NCBI RefSeq assembly: GCF_932526225.1
Contig: NC_064042.1
Coordinates: 9,210,540-9,274,539 of the forward strand
DNA length: 64,000 bases
DNA from: Nematostella vectensis
Lineage: Eukaryota; Cnidaria; Anthozoa; Actiniaria; Edwardsiidae
Reading direction: 5' to 3'
The first letter of the stretch is position 1, and each line of letters starts with the position of its first letter. A program made the translations under genes and the position numbers. The notes under the pieces were generated by a model. It saw nothing but the letters and a program-made list of their open reading frames with translations, had not been told where the DNA came from and made no database searches. Shown here in pieces: positions 33,201 to 42,839 of this stretch.

Positions 33201-36200
33201 GCTGATGATTTCCTGGTAGTGGGCTATGGCGAGAGCTACGAGGAGGCAACGGCGGATCACGACAGGAACCTCCTGGCATTCCTAAACCGGTGTGATCAAC
33301 GGGACATACACCTGAATCCCGACAAGATGAGACTTAGGAAATCAGAGTTACTCTTCATTGGCCACATAGCAACTGACAAGGGACTTAAAGTCGACCCTGT
33401 TAAAGTGCGAGCAATTGTGGACATGCCCTCACCAACCGACAAGCTTGGGGTACAGCGTCTGTTAGGCCTAGCCCAATACCTTGCAAAGTTCCTGCCCCAG
33501 CTGTCAGACATCACAAAGCCGCTGAGGGATCTCACACAGAGCGACGTGCAGTTCATCTGGGATGATGCGCAACAGTCTGCGTTTGAAAAGCTAAAGGATG
33601 CCGTTACAGTCACTCCAGTATTGCGGTACTACAACCTAGACGAGGAGATTACACTTCAGTGCGATGCGTCGCAGAGCGGATTGGGTGCCGCATTACTACA
33701 GAATGGCCAACCAGTAGCCTACGCATCACGTGCACTCACGCCCGCTGAGACGCGTTATGCACAGATTGAGAAGGAGCTGCTCGCGATTGTTTTTGCGTGT
33801 GACCGTTTCCATACGTACGTCTACGGCCGCGAAGTCGTCAACATCGAGACTGATCACAAGCCTTTGGAACCAATCTTCATCAAACCTCTGGCGACTGCTC
33901 CGAAACGCCTACAACGGATGCTGCTGAGTCTGCAGAGTTACAGTCTCAATGTGAAGTACAAGAAAGGCAAAGATCTTTACTTGGCTGACACCCTAAGCAG
34001 AGCTTACCTACCCGAAGTCAACGCCTGGGAGTGTACCAGGGAGCTGGAGGAGATTGACCATCGATCATGGATGCCAGTGAGAGAAGAGACTTGGCAGCAA
34101 CTCAAAAATGCAGCAGTAGATGATGCGGTGCAACAAAACCTTCGAGAGGTTATAAAGAGAGGTTGGCCAGAGAGCAAAACAGACCTGCCGGAGTGCGTGC
34201 ATCCTTACTTTGATATTCGAGACGAGCTAACTGTCCAAGAAGAACTCATCTTTAAAGGCCAACAGTTGGTGGTTCCTAGAGCCCTGAGGAAGGAGCTTAT
34301 GGAAAAGACACACTCATCCCACATCGGTATAGAAGGCTGCATAAGACGAGCAAGAGACACGTTTTTCTGGCCGCGGATGACTGTCGAGTTGAAGGAGTAC
34401 ATCACAAAATGCGAAGTATGTTTGACTCATCGCAGTGGCCAACGAAAGGAGCCAATTCTCCAACATGAGTTTGTCGCTCGACCTTGGGGAAAGGTCTCAG
34501 CTGACCTCTGTGAGCTCGACAACCGAACACTTCTAGTGGTCAGCGACTACTTCAGCAACTACATAGAAGTGGCCCGGCTTAACACAGTGACGTCACGAGC
34601 AATAATAAAGGAGCTGAAGGCAATATTTGCCAGGTTTGGCATCCCAGACACCCTTATAACCGACAATGGACCGCAGTTCGCATCAGCGGAGTTTAGTGTA
34701 TTTGCCAAGACCTGGATGTTTGAACACAAGACGTCATCCCCAAGATATGCCCAAGCAAATGGGAAAGCGGAAAATGCTGTACAGACAGTAAAGAGGCTGT
34801 TTAAAAAATGCAAGACATCCGGGGGGTCAGAATTCCAAGCACTTCTCGACTGGCGGAATACTCCGACTGCTGGAATCGGAACTAGCCCGGCCCAGCGCCT
34901 TTTCGGACGTCGATGCAAAACACTTCTCCCTGTGGCTGGTTCCCTACTACAGCCTAGCTACAACACTGAAGAGGACACCAGGAAGTTGATAGGTACCAAG
35001 CAACGCCAGAAGTTTTATTACGATAAGCACAGCAAGCCCCTGGAGCCCATTGCTGTCGGCGAAACTGTGCGCATGAAGCTACCAGGACAAGACACGTGGA
35101 CGCCTGGTACGTGTTTAGGTCAAGCCGGACCTAGGAGCTACAACGTCGAGACTGAAGGTACCACCTACCGACGAAACCGCCGACAGTTGATCAGCACTGG
35201 AGAAACAAACAGCCAAGTACCTGATGTTCTGGAATCACCAGAACCCGATGATGCTCAGCAGCAACCCAGCCAGGTTGCCATGCCACCAGATTCTTCACAG
35301 GCTATAACAAGGCCTCGGCGGGAGGTGAAGCCTCCTGCATGGCTCAAAGACTATGTGCCAAAATAACATTGAAACTGTTAGGACACTGAACATTAGTTAT
35401 AATCCATCGTATGATTTTAGTTGTAAAATTTCGATTTTTACCCTTTGATTATTATAATGTTGTTTTAACCAACCGTTAGCGTTACTGTTAAAAGAAGGAA
35501 GATGTGACAAGTTGCGTGACAGAGCACGTGCTCAGAACGTGACCCAGGACCGATATAGATTGTGCAAGACTCATGGCTCGTTTCACCGTTGAATAAACGT
35601 CTACAAAACTTCTTATTATCCTCTTCTTACAAGAGCTACATGTTTTTAGCCTCACCCACATGAAAACGCTACAGTACAAATTACCAGGCTCACTCCCTTA
35701 CCTGAGGTAACAATTATCTTGTATACAGAATGGCATATTTATTTAGCTATAAATACCATTATTATCTTGAAATATTATGCTGACAAGCTGATCTTGGCAG
35801 GTTTGGCAAGAATGTGAAGATAGTGCATTTCATTGGCCCTGTAAAACCCTGGCAGTACTCCTACAGCGAGACCTCTTCTACAGCATATGTGCCATCATCA
35901 AACAACATTCCACATGAGCGCAGTTATATTCAGCTGTGGTGGGATATATACAACACATTTGTCCTTCCTGGAATGAGGGTAAGTGATGACCCTGTAGCCG
36001 TATTAATCAGCTCTATGTCAAAGTCCATGGGCCAGAAAGTAAAACCCTTTCCCCCCCCCCCCCCCCTCGGGGATTTTGGGAGACACACAATATCATCTGA
36101 AAGCCCTTTCCATAGTGATTCCAAAAATATATGTTTACGCTTCAAAAAGCTCTGGGTGTGGCTGTACGGTGTGGTTGTTTATCCCAGTTAAGACTTGAAC

Positions 36201-39200
36201 TGGAATAAACCACACTGTACTGCAACACCCAGAGCTTTTTGAAGCGTAAACATATATTTTTGGAATCACTATGGAAAGGGCTTTCAGGTGATATGTCTCC
36301 CCAAATCTCTGAGGGGGGGGGGGGGGTTCACTTTCTGGCCCACGGACTATACCGAATGGTATTCAACTCGTAGAATCCATGCATTTTAGCCCTTAGTGCT
36401 TTACTTTAGTATCAAATAAATGAGCATAAATACAAACACATAAGGACTTACTTAGCTAGAAGTGGCATGCTTAAATTATTTTATTGAATTTATAAGTCCA
36501 CGCAGACCCAATTCTATAGTACGCACATACCACTGGCAAGTCCACTCGGCGTGCATTCAAAGGTGCACACGTACCTTCTATTACTCTACTCAGACCCTAT
36601 CCTACCAAGACCAAGGATTGTGCAATTCCAGAAAACATCCATACCCCACCACCCGGAATTTCCAGGGGATAAAAAATGACCCCACCCCACCAGCCCGGAT
36701 TTCGTGATCCAAACAGAATACCCCCCACCCCCCTCTTGAAATATGGTTTTGCTGAAATCGCTCACATTACGTCTATAGCCTGTACAACGAGTTCAAAGGA
36801 AAGCGTTTTGAACTAAGTTCACATTTTTTTATTGGTAAGAAGAGCAAACATACATTTCACTTTTCTGCAGCATTCTAACTGGCGTTTATTGCAAAACGTT
36901 TCTTGGAGTTTTATGTGACCACTGCCGGCAAAACAAATAATTTCTTCTGAAAACGAGCAAGTCGCATTTAAGCTACTTCACAGTCTTTGAAATAAAAGAA
37001 GATTTAAATTCTTATTGTCTTAATACATTGTGCCTTTATTGGTTTACACTGTCTACCGCTTTCTCTAGTATGAATACAATACTCTGGGAATTTATGCCAT
37101 GGAAATGCCTAGCTACACCGTTGTAATATAATATACTACATTTCCCAGCGTATAATGTGCACCTGCGTATAATCCGCACCCCAATTTTCAAGAACTCTTT
37201 CAAAAAAAATTTGAAAACCCGTGTATAATACGCACCCCAATTGAAATAGCAAGGAAATAAGAAACAACCAAAAAAGAAACAGAAGTATCAAGATGAGATA
37301 ATATTCAGATTCACACCAGTGAGGGTCATAACTAAAATTGGAGGCATTTTGTAAATAAAGAAATTATCCAATCACAGCAGAGTACACACGCCCTTCCCCT
37401 TGTTATTTGTGTGCCAAGTGATCACTTGAAACAAAATGGCGGCGAGAAGGAATGTATGAATATAAAGCCTAACCGTTTCTTTGAAGCTATTTGACACCCT
37501 TAAAATAATATGCCACATTTAATATCGAAATACACACACTTATAGTTCACTAAACGCTGAACACAGACCCGGAAAGCACTGTTGACTCGATGCAAATCCC
37601 ATGCGAATGCATTGTAATAAGCGAAGTACAGCAACTAAAACACTAGTGTCAAAGTTTCACTTGATACAAAATTATATAGAGAACTTCTAACTTTGAAAAC
37701 CACCTCATTTCCACCCCTGGATCTGTCTCTGTATGGGTGTGTTCATTAGGAATGAGGTATAGACATGAGGGCCCTACAGAAAATATAGGACAACAGACAG
37801 AATCATCTTTAAACATTAAAAATTATATTTTTGATATCAAATCAGGCATCCCGTTTTAGCCTGACAATGTTCTGAAAATTACAAAATAATATAACAATTG
37901 TCAATTACACCCACATGTACTTTCTTCTTTTGAACAGAAATTCTGTCCAATGCTTTACTCAAGGGTGCAACTTAGTTAACATGAACATTCCACAATTATA
38001 AAAGAAAAGATAACAGCGATTAAATGTATAAGCACTTAACTTCTGATTCCTTTCCGTGCAGAAGTCTTTAAATGTAGGCATGTATCTTTATACCAAGTCA
38101 AAGAAAATACGGCAATTATCAGAATGCAGAAATTGCTTTGTTTAATTGGCAGTATCCACTCAAACTTTGCATCATGCACTGTATTTACATAAAATAAGTT
38201 GCCATCTAGCATGGTATAAAATAGTTATATAATGATTTATTGTAGCATACTGCAGAATATTGAACATCCAACTCATCATGTATTTCAAGAGCATACCCCT
38301 TGAAAAAAAATTATACCAGATAAATAAGCTCGTACTCATGTGCTCACTAGGCCAGTCCCTATCAATTTCAACGATGATCTTCGCAACTGCTAGCAAAGCA
38401 CCCCAACCAAAAAAAAAAAAGAGAGACAAGACAAAAACTGCAGAATACCTGTCCACTTATTCGCATCTTCCTTGTATTTACTACCTCGTTCTATAGAAAT
38501 CGAGGTGTGAAGTCTCCTTGTGGATGGGTATTCTGCAGTTGCTCCATGGTTTACCACAACTCTGCTTCTTGCTTGTTTTAGTCTGCTGCCTTTCTTCTGC
38601 GACTTTGCTGTATGCGAGTTACCTCAAACAACAGCAGTTTCTTAGCGTTAAGGAACACCAGCACCAAAAACACAATGGAACAAAAGCAAAAAAACGAAGA
38701 CCTTAGAACGAGACAATGAAATAGAGTACAAAGGCCTTGGGCACCAAAAACAAAGACCTTAGAACGAGACAATGAAATAGAGTACAAAGGCCTTGAGCAC
38801 CAAAAACAAAGACCTTAGAACGAGACAATGAAATAGAGTACAAAGGCCTTGGGCACCAAAAACAAAGACCTTAGAACGAGACAATGAAATAGAGTACAAA
38901 GGCCTTGAGCACCAAAAACAAAGACCTTAGAACGAGACAATGAAATAGAGTACAAAGGCCTTGGGCACCAAAAACAAAGACCTTAGAACGAGACAATGAA
39001 ATAGAGTACAAAGGCCTTGAGCACCAAAAACAAAGACCTTAGAACGAGACAATGAAATAGAGTACAAAGGCCTTGAGCACCAAAAACAAAGACCTTAGAA
39101 CGAGACAATGAAATAGAGTACAAAGGCCTTGAGCACCAAAAACAAAGACCTTAGAACGAGACAATGAAATAGAGTACAAAGGCCTTGGGCACCAAAAACA

Positions 39201-42200
39201 AAGACCTTAGAACGAGACAATGAAATAGAGTACAAAGGCCTTGAGCACCAAAAACAAAGACCTTAGAACGAGACAATGGAAGAGTACAAAGGCCTTGGGC
39301 ACCAAAAACAAAGACCTTAGAACGAGACAATGAAAAAGAGTACAAAGGCCTTGGGCACCAAAAACAAAGACCTTAGAACGAGACAATGGAATAGAGTACA
39401 AAGGCCTTGGGCACCAAAAACAAAGACCTTAGAACGAGACAATGAAATAGAGTACAAAGGCCTTGAGCACCAAAAACAAAGACCTTAGAACGAGACAATG
39501 AAATAGAGTACAAAGGCCTTGGGCACCAAAAACAAAGACCTTAGAACGAGACAATGGAATAGAGTACAAAGGCCTTGAGCACCAAAAACAAAGACATTAG
39601 AACGAGACAATGAAATAGAGTACAAATGCCTTGAGCACCAAAAACAAAGACCTTAGAACGAGACAATGAAATAGAGTACAAAGGCCTTGGGCACCAAAAA
39701 CAAAGACCTTAGAACGAGACAATGAAATAGAGTACAAAGGCCTTGAGCACCAAAAACAAAGACCTTAGAACGAGACAATGGAATAGAGTACAAAGGCCTT
39801 GGGCACCAAAAACAAAGACCTTAGAACGAGACAATGAAATAGAGTACAAAGGCCTTGAGCACCAAAAACAAAGACCTTAGAACGAGACAATGGAATAGAG
39901 TACAAAGGCCTTGGGCACCAAAAACAAAGACCTTAGAACGAGACAATGAAATAGAGTACAAAGGCCTTGGGCACCAAAAACAAAGCTCCCCGTAACACCA
40001 AGGAATACCCCGAAATTTTGAGTGACCGTGGCGGTGAATCTTGAAATAAATATTTTCTCGCCCATGATCGCACTGATCCTCTTTACACCATGGCGTCCGG
40101 GTTCCTCTAGCATGCAGTAAACGAAACAAATTATAAGTATAATAAGTATAATGCTCACCCCGTTTTTCGAGGTCATTTTGGGAGTAAAAAGTGTGCATTA
40201 TACGCCGAGAAATACGGTAACATGTGAACTTTGCTAACTAACTTTTTTGCAACTAACTTTGCTGTTTCACGTTTTTAGCTGATCTTTCATATAGACATGC
40301 GTTCTCTTGTTATGTAAACGATTAATTTAAACGTTTTCAAAATCCAGACTCGCACGGCAAAATAAGCCTCGCAGGATCATAGCACACATATTTATCTTTC
40401 CAACCAAAAAAGCAGCAGCAACATCAAACGACTGTTTTATTTTCAAAACAGAATACTTATTTCAACGAATTTTTCGCTCAAACAAACTCTGTAATAAACC
40501 TACTGAACCTACACTCGCTGTGAGCCTGGGCTACCTGTGGGTGGACAACAAATAATTTGTTGAATTATTGCAACTAACTTTGCTGTTTCACGTTTTTAGC
40601 TGATCTTTCACATAGACATGCATTCTCTCGTTATGTAAACGATGAAATAAAACGTTTTCAAAGTTTAATATACGTTTCTGAAAAGCTGATCATCCTGCTT
40701 TATTATTGTTCCGTTTGGTTGTTGTTTTTTTTTTTTTTGAGAAGTTATGGTGATTAAAATTTACAGTGACAATAGCTGTAGGCCCTTACGCCCGGCCCAA
40801 CACGTTGCCTTCACAGTTCTGGAATTCTTTAAAAAAAATTCTGTAAAAAAAAATAATAAAGGCGCTGCGCCAAATACAGATGAAAAGAGCCAGACTCAAA
40901 TGCAAATTAAGAACAAAAAAAAAACCTGCAAAGATGGTTATTCATTCAAATTTTTGTAACCGTAACACAAATCAAAATAACAGCCTGACGCAAAATCAAC
41001 CCCCTGGAAATGGTAAAATGGATATATATACCCCCTTGTAATTTCCTGGGGCTTTGACCCCCCACCGTGGGGGGGGGGGGGGTATGGATGGTTTCTGGAA
41101 TTGCACATTCTGGCATTTATACATTACCCATGAAGCATTGCAGGTTACAAAATACAGTTTTTCAAGTACAATATTCCATAGTTTTATGGTACAGATAATT
41201 TATATATTTCTTGTCCTGTTTCCTTTTTCTTTCCTTGTAAAACTGGCATGCTACTTGTTATGTGGTAAAATTTTGTCTTATAAATTTGTTGTGATAGCAG
41301 CTAAATATAAAAATTGTAATGACTGTAAATAACCTAATTTCTTAGCATGGTGCTTTTTATGTGGTAAATTTTGTCTTATAAATTTCTAAATTGTTGTGCC
41401 TATTGTGATAGCAGCTGTAAATAATCGAATTTCTCCAGATGATTTAGCTTTATCCTTTTTATTGTTACTGCTAGATTGCCATTCAAACCTCCAGCTCACC
41501 TTTAATTCGTTTCTGAACCATCTCTTAATAATCTGGGTCTTAATAATTATTTCTGTGGTACCTAAGGCTATTGCTTCTCTCTTTTTCTAACCATACGCTT
41601 GCAGTGTACAGTCTATGTGCCGTCTTTGTCTGCTGCTTCACTTAGATTTTATTTTGCCATTTGCTAGCAATGCGGTGATTGCTCCACGCCACCATCACCC
41701 GTTCACCCTTACTATCATGAACCCAGTCCGTCGGATACTCCTTACATTCCTACACCTGACCAGTTTGAGGATTCCACATATCACCATGAACATTCTCGGC
41801 ACCCTGTGTCAGATTATATACCAGAGCACGATGTGCCAGACAAAAAACCCGAACATCACGTGCCAGACAATAAGCCAGAGCATCACATACCAGACTATGT
41901 TCCTACACATAGTCTGGACTCGGAGGATGGCCCTAGCAACCCCTCATATTTCACCGACGAGCCACGTCATACCGAAGATAACCAGCTGTCAGATAAAATA
42001 GATGTACGCATTCCTGAATTCTGATTTATTTTTGTTGTTAGTGTTGATCTCTAAGTCCTTGCCTTGTTTCTAAGTTGCACCAATTAAACTAATCATTTTG
42101 TGTAAGTTACTTTGATCAGAAAAAAAAACCTTTAAAAATGTAACCTACTATGTATATGTTTCCTCCCATTTAGGAGTGGAAATTATGAAAATGCCTTAAT

Positions 42201-42556
42201 TTACTAATATAAATATATGCTTCTAAATTGCCGAAATGGTAAAAATAACTTATTCTTACCTATCTGTCAGTCTGTCATTTCGTTCATTTATATGTACTTA
42301 TGCCTGCGTCTTGACATTCATTCAATAGGACGTCAACATACACCAAGTATCTGAGGACATTGCATTGCTTCACCTACAGCACCTGCCCAACATGCCGGCA
42401 ATTCCAGAAGAGGGATCTAACGGCCACAGGAAGCAATGGGAAAATGGCAGACCAGATTACAATGGCCGTGACAGCTTCCCCAACATTCAAAATGTCCTAG
42501 ACTCTGTCCTTGAAGGGGAAAATCGCCCTATTGAAGATGTCCCAGAATTTATATAG
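27233..42556 (+). CDS. GYG1: Glycogenin, 6 exons, 454 aa
   Basis: Exons 27233-27390, 29451-29788, 31023-31149, 35801-35978, 41668-42003 and 42329-42556; all junctions keep frame. Glycogenin is a GT8 glucosyltransferase that glucosylates its own tyrosine with UDP-glucose and so primes glycogen synthesis. Visible: [20 protein letters not shown] at the start, [11 protein letters not shown] with the D-x-D metal and UDP site, [23 protein letters not shown], and [13 protein letters not shown], whose first tyrosine aligns with the self-glucosylated Tyr195 of human GYG1. The C-terminus keeps the glycogen-synthase-binding motif ([24 protein letters not shown]). Between them exon 5 encodes an unusual linker with three PEHxxPDxK-type repeats. 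Introns 3 and 4 hold an intact gypsy element, a hairpin MITE, a TIR transposon and a minisatellite. The symbol means the family; GYG1 and GYG2 orthology was not resolved. Confidence 0.95.
27391..29450. other. Glycogenin intron 1
   Basis: Intron of 2060 bp. It contains the second copy of the GGSCAAAAAGTGGGTCATTTCTTATTG repeat (28915-29000) and a direct duplication of AGATAGATGATATAGGCATTAT near 29285-29335. No other coding block recognised. Confidence 0.6.
28915..29000. repeat. Dispersed repeat, GGCCAAAAAGTGGGTCATTT family, copy 2
   Basis: A G-run and CCCCTTGTCGGCCAAAAAG, then TGGGTCATTTCTTATTGAG; shares the last block with 44231-44254 almost exactly. Confidence 0.65.
30005..30272. mobile_element. 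Hairpin MITE-like inverted repeat
   Basis: Left arm carries TGTTGTGGTTTGAAATG and ACTGGTTTGAAAA; right arm carries the complements (TTCAAACCAGTTTGAAAA, CATTTGAAACCACAACA) at 30210-30272. Arms are about 60-80 bp, in glycogenin intron 2. Target duplication not determined. Confidence 0.5.
31251..31379 (+). repeat. 5' LTR of gypsy element, 129 bp
   Basis: Begins TGTGACAAG, ends CTTCTTACA, contains AATAAA near 31340. Identical over its full length to 35503-35631. Flanked on the left by AGAGC (31246-31250), which is repeated after the 3' LTR. The primer-binding site TGGTGGCAGCGG follows directly at 31380. Confidence 0.95.
31398..35366 (+). CDS. Gypsy gag-pol polyprotein, 1322 aa
   Basis: Single-frame polyprotein that copies and inserts the retrotransposon. 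Order: gag region (residues about 20-190), two CCHC-type zinc knuckles near 217-250 (the second is a regular [14 protein letters not shown]; the first has unusual spacing), aspartic protease with DTG at 302-304, reverse transcriptase around 440-650, RNase H with its first acidic residue at D756, and integrase. Integrase shows a zinc-binding H-H-C-C (H972, H975, C1005, C1008) and a D1036, D1089, E1125 triad with the retroviral D-35-E spacing. In the polymerase active site the usual YxDD is VADD (aspartates 603-604), as in some K02A2.6-like gypsy elements I recall. No envelope gene and no chromodomain are visible. Gag and pol are fused without a frameshift. Confidence 0.95.
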   Translation: MASGCVLPPPAPLEIHNSNAADKWKRFVLAWKNYSLATGLNEKAEAVQVATLLTVIGEEAREVYSTFTLTEGETDKIEPVIKKFAEYCQPRKNVPFERFRFNQRMQEPGESYEHYRTALRKLAESCEFDTITPDEILRDRLLFGIHDTKVRERLLRESKLTLAKTDEICRAAESMLAQMKIVKDTSETDVNAVSKFESKKPNIKNYRRKQRGQGKQCDNCGYQHMANQESCPARGKDCRKCGAKNHFANRCKQEVKATEVEETDMYPEETYQTEEVLAVWLDDSQLVTFQSESGSFIRFQPDTGAQCNVLPVHIYKQACNDHKLVKVKPVQTSLVAYGGSKIKVVGHVTIRVWRNHVSCQLDCRLVDSHEIRPILGRKACLGMNIIQYNDNDQFHKPQTDGATVFTVDPKPGAALTREEILAKFPAVFSDGVGKLDGEYTIRLDTNAQPVQHAPRRVAVALRPQLKKTLNDLVDKEIIAPVTTPTSWISSMVVVPKKDGKLRICLDPKDLNKAIQRENYPLPTIEEVATRLHSAKVFTLLDVRNGFWHVQLEEESTYLTTFHTPFGRYRWKRMPFGISSAPEVFQRKMHKFAEGLTGTEVVADDFLVVGYGESYEEATADHDRNLLAFLNRCDQRDIHLNPDKMRLRKSELLFIGHIATDKGLKVDPVKVRAIVDMPSPTDKLGVQRLLGLAQYLAKFLPQLSDITKPLRDLTQSDVQFIWDDAQQSAFEKLKDAVTVTPVLRYYNLDEEITLQCDASQSGLGAALLQNGQPVAYASRALTPAETRYAQIEKELLAIVFACDRFHTYVYGREVVNIETDHKPLEPIFIKPLATAPKRLQRMLLSLQSYSLNVKYKKGKDLYLADTLSRAYLPEVNAWECTRELEEIDHRSWMPVREETWQQLKNAAVDDAVQQNLREVIKRGWPESKTDLPECVHPYFDIRDELTVQEELIFKGQQLVVPRALRKELMEKTHSSHIGIEGCIRRARDTFFWPRMTVELKEYITKCEVCLTHRSGQRKEPILQHEFVARPWGKVSADLCELDNRTLLVVSDYFSNYIEVARLNTVTSRAIIKELKAIFARFGIPDTLITDNGPQFASAEFSVFAKTWMFEHKTSSPRYAQANGKAENAVQTVKRLFKKCKTSGGSEFQALLDWRNTPTAGIGTSPAQRLFGRRCKTLLPVAGSLLQPSYNTEEDTRKLIGTKQRQKFYYDKHSKPLEPIAVGETVRMKLPGQDTWTPGTCLGQAGPRSYNVETEGTTYRRNRRQLISTGETNSQVPDVLESPEPDDAQQQPSQVAMPPDSSQAITRPRREVKPPAWLKDYVPK
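35503..35631 (+). repeat. 3' LTR of gypsy element, 129 bp
   Basis: Identical to the 5' LTR and preceded by the polypurine tract. Followed by AGAGC, the right half of the target duplication. Confidence 0.95.
36021..36348. mobile_element. Near-perfect hairpin MITE, about 328 bp
   Basis: Arms 36021-36185 and 36200-36348 are inverted copies: AGTCCATGGGCCAGAAAGT at the left end against ACTTTCTGGCCCACGGACT at the right, with GCTTCAAAAAGCTCTGGGTG near the centre. A C-run in the left arm pairs with a G-run in the right. The loop is only about 15-20 bases. It begins about 40 bases after the glycogenin exon 4 donor, so in the pre-mRNA it would fold into a long stem. Confidence 0.85.
36349..37132. other. 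Glycogenin intron 4, left part
   Basis: Holds one copy of a repeat with GCAATTCCAGAAAACATCC (36620-36740) that recurs inverted at about 40980-41110. No coding signal. Confidence 0.5.
37133..40219. mobile_element. Non-autonomous TIR transposon, about 3.1 kb, carrying a minisatellite
   Basis: The left end TACTACATTTCCCAGCGTAT and the inverted right end TACCGTATTTCTCGGCGTAT match over about 30 bp and continue AATG(T/C)(G/A)CAC. Just inside the left end are two CGTATAATnCGCACCCC-type repeats (37165-37245). TA flanks would fit a Tc1/mariner-pogo type, but the superfamily is not certain. No transposase frame was seen; 38.64-39.99 kb is a 56-bp tandem array. Confidence 0.65.
38640..39990. repeat. 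Minisatellite, 56-bp unit, about 24 copies
   Basis: Unit GACCTTAGAACGAGACAATG, AAATAGAGTACAAAGGCCTT, G(A/G)GCACCAAAAACAAA. Very homogeneous, with only a few alternating variants (GAGCACC/GGGCACC, AAATAGAG/GAATAGAG) and one shortened unit near 39280. Homogeneity points to recent expansion. Lies in glycogenin intron 4, within the TIR element. Confidence 0.97.
40246..40665. repeat. Direct repeat pair of about 100 bp
   Basis: 40246-40344 and 40567-40665 share TTTGCTGTTTCACGTTTTTA, GCTGATCTTTCA and TTATGTAAACGAT with few changes. The copies are 321 bp apart. Confidence 0.8.
41000..41110. repeat. Inverted partner of the 36620-36740 repeat
   Basis: On the minus strand it reads GCAATTCCAGAAACCATCCA, then a C-run, then GGAAATTACA; this matches the left copy, with the TIR element between them. 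Contains a G-run of 14. Confidence 0.6.
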
Positions 42557-42833
42557 ATTTAAACACAATAGAGAATGTGTTTGACTGAAGACACACCATA
42601 GACTGGTACAGTTGCTCCTGAAAATGTTTTAGGTAGTAGCATTGACCATGAAACCATGATATAAAGGAGTAAATCCTCCATTCAAAAATTAGCAAGACTA
42701 GGATTGACATGAAATCTGTACTCTGTTAGGGTAAGCAAGGTGCCTTTTATTCATGGTCTTTCATGGTGAGCAACAGTTTTACAGTAGATTTGTAATCTAA
42801 TTACTTTGCACTGTAGATGAAATTTCAACTGCA

Positions 42834-42839
42834 AATAAA
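42834..42839 (+). terminator. Possible poly(A) signal for glycogenin
   Basis: AATAAA 278 bases after the stop. A second AATAAA lies at 43826-43831; either could be used. Confidence 0.4.

Larger units (their letters stand above)
31251..35631 (+). mobile_element. Complete Ty3/gypsy LTR retrotransposon, 4381 bp
   Basis: Two identical 129-bp LTRs, 5-bp target duplication AGAGC (31246-31250 and 35632-35636), a primer-binding site after the 5' LTR, one uninterrupted gag-pol frame (31398-35366) and a polypurine tract AAAAGAAGGAAGA (about 35490-35502) before the 3' LTR. Identical LTRs and an intact frame mean recent insertion, possibly still mobile. It lies in glycogenin intron 3 in the same orientation as the host gene, so its LTR poly(A) signal could end host transcripts early. 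Confidence 0.97.

Noticed and set aside
31398-35366. Endogenous retrovirus with envelope
   Set aside because: No env-like frame or membrane protein follows integrase; it is an LTR retrotransposon.
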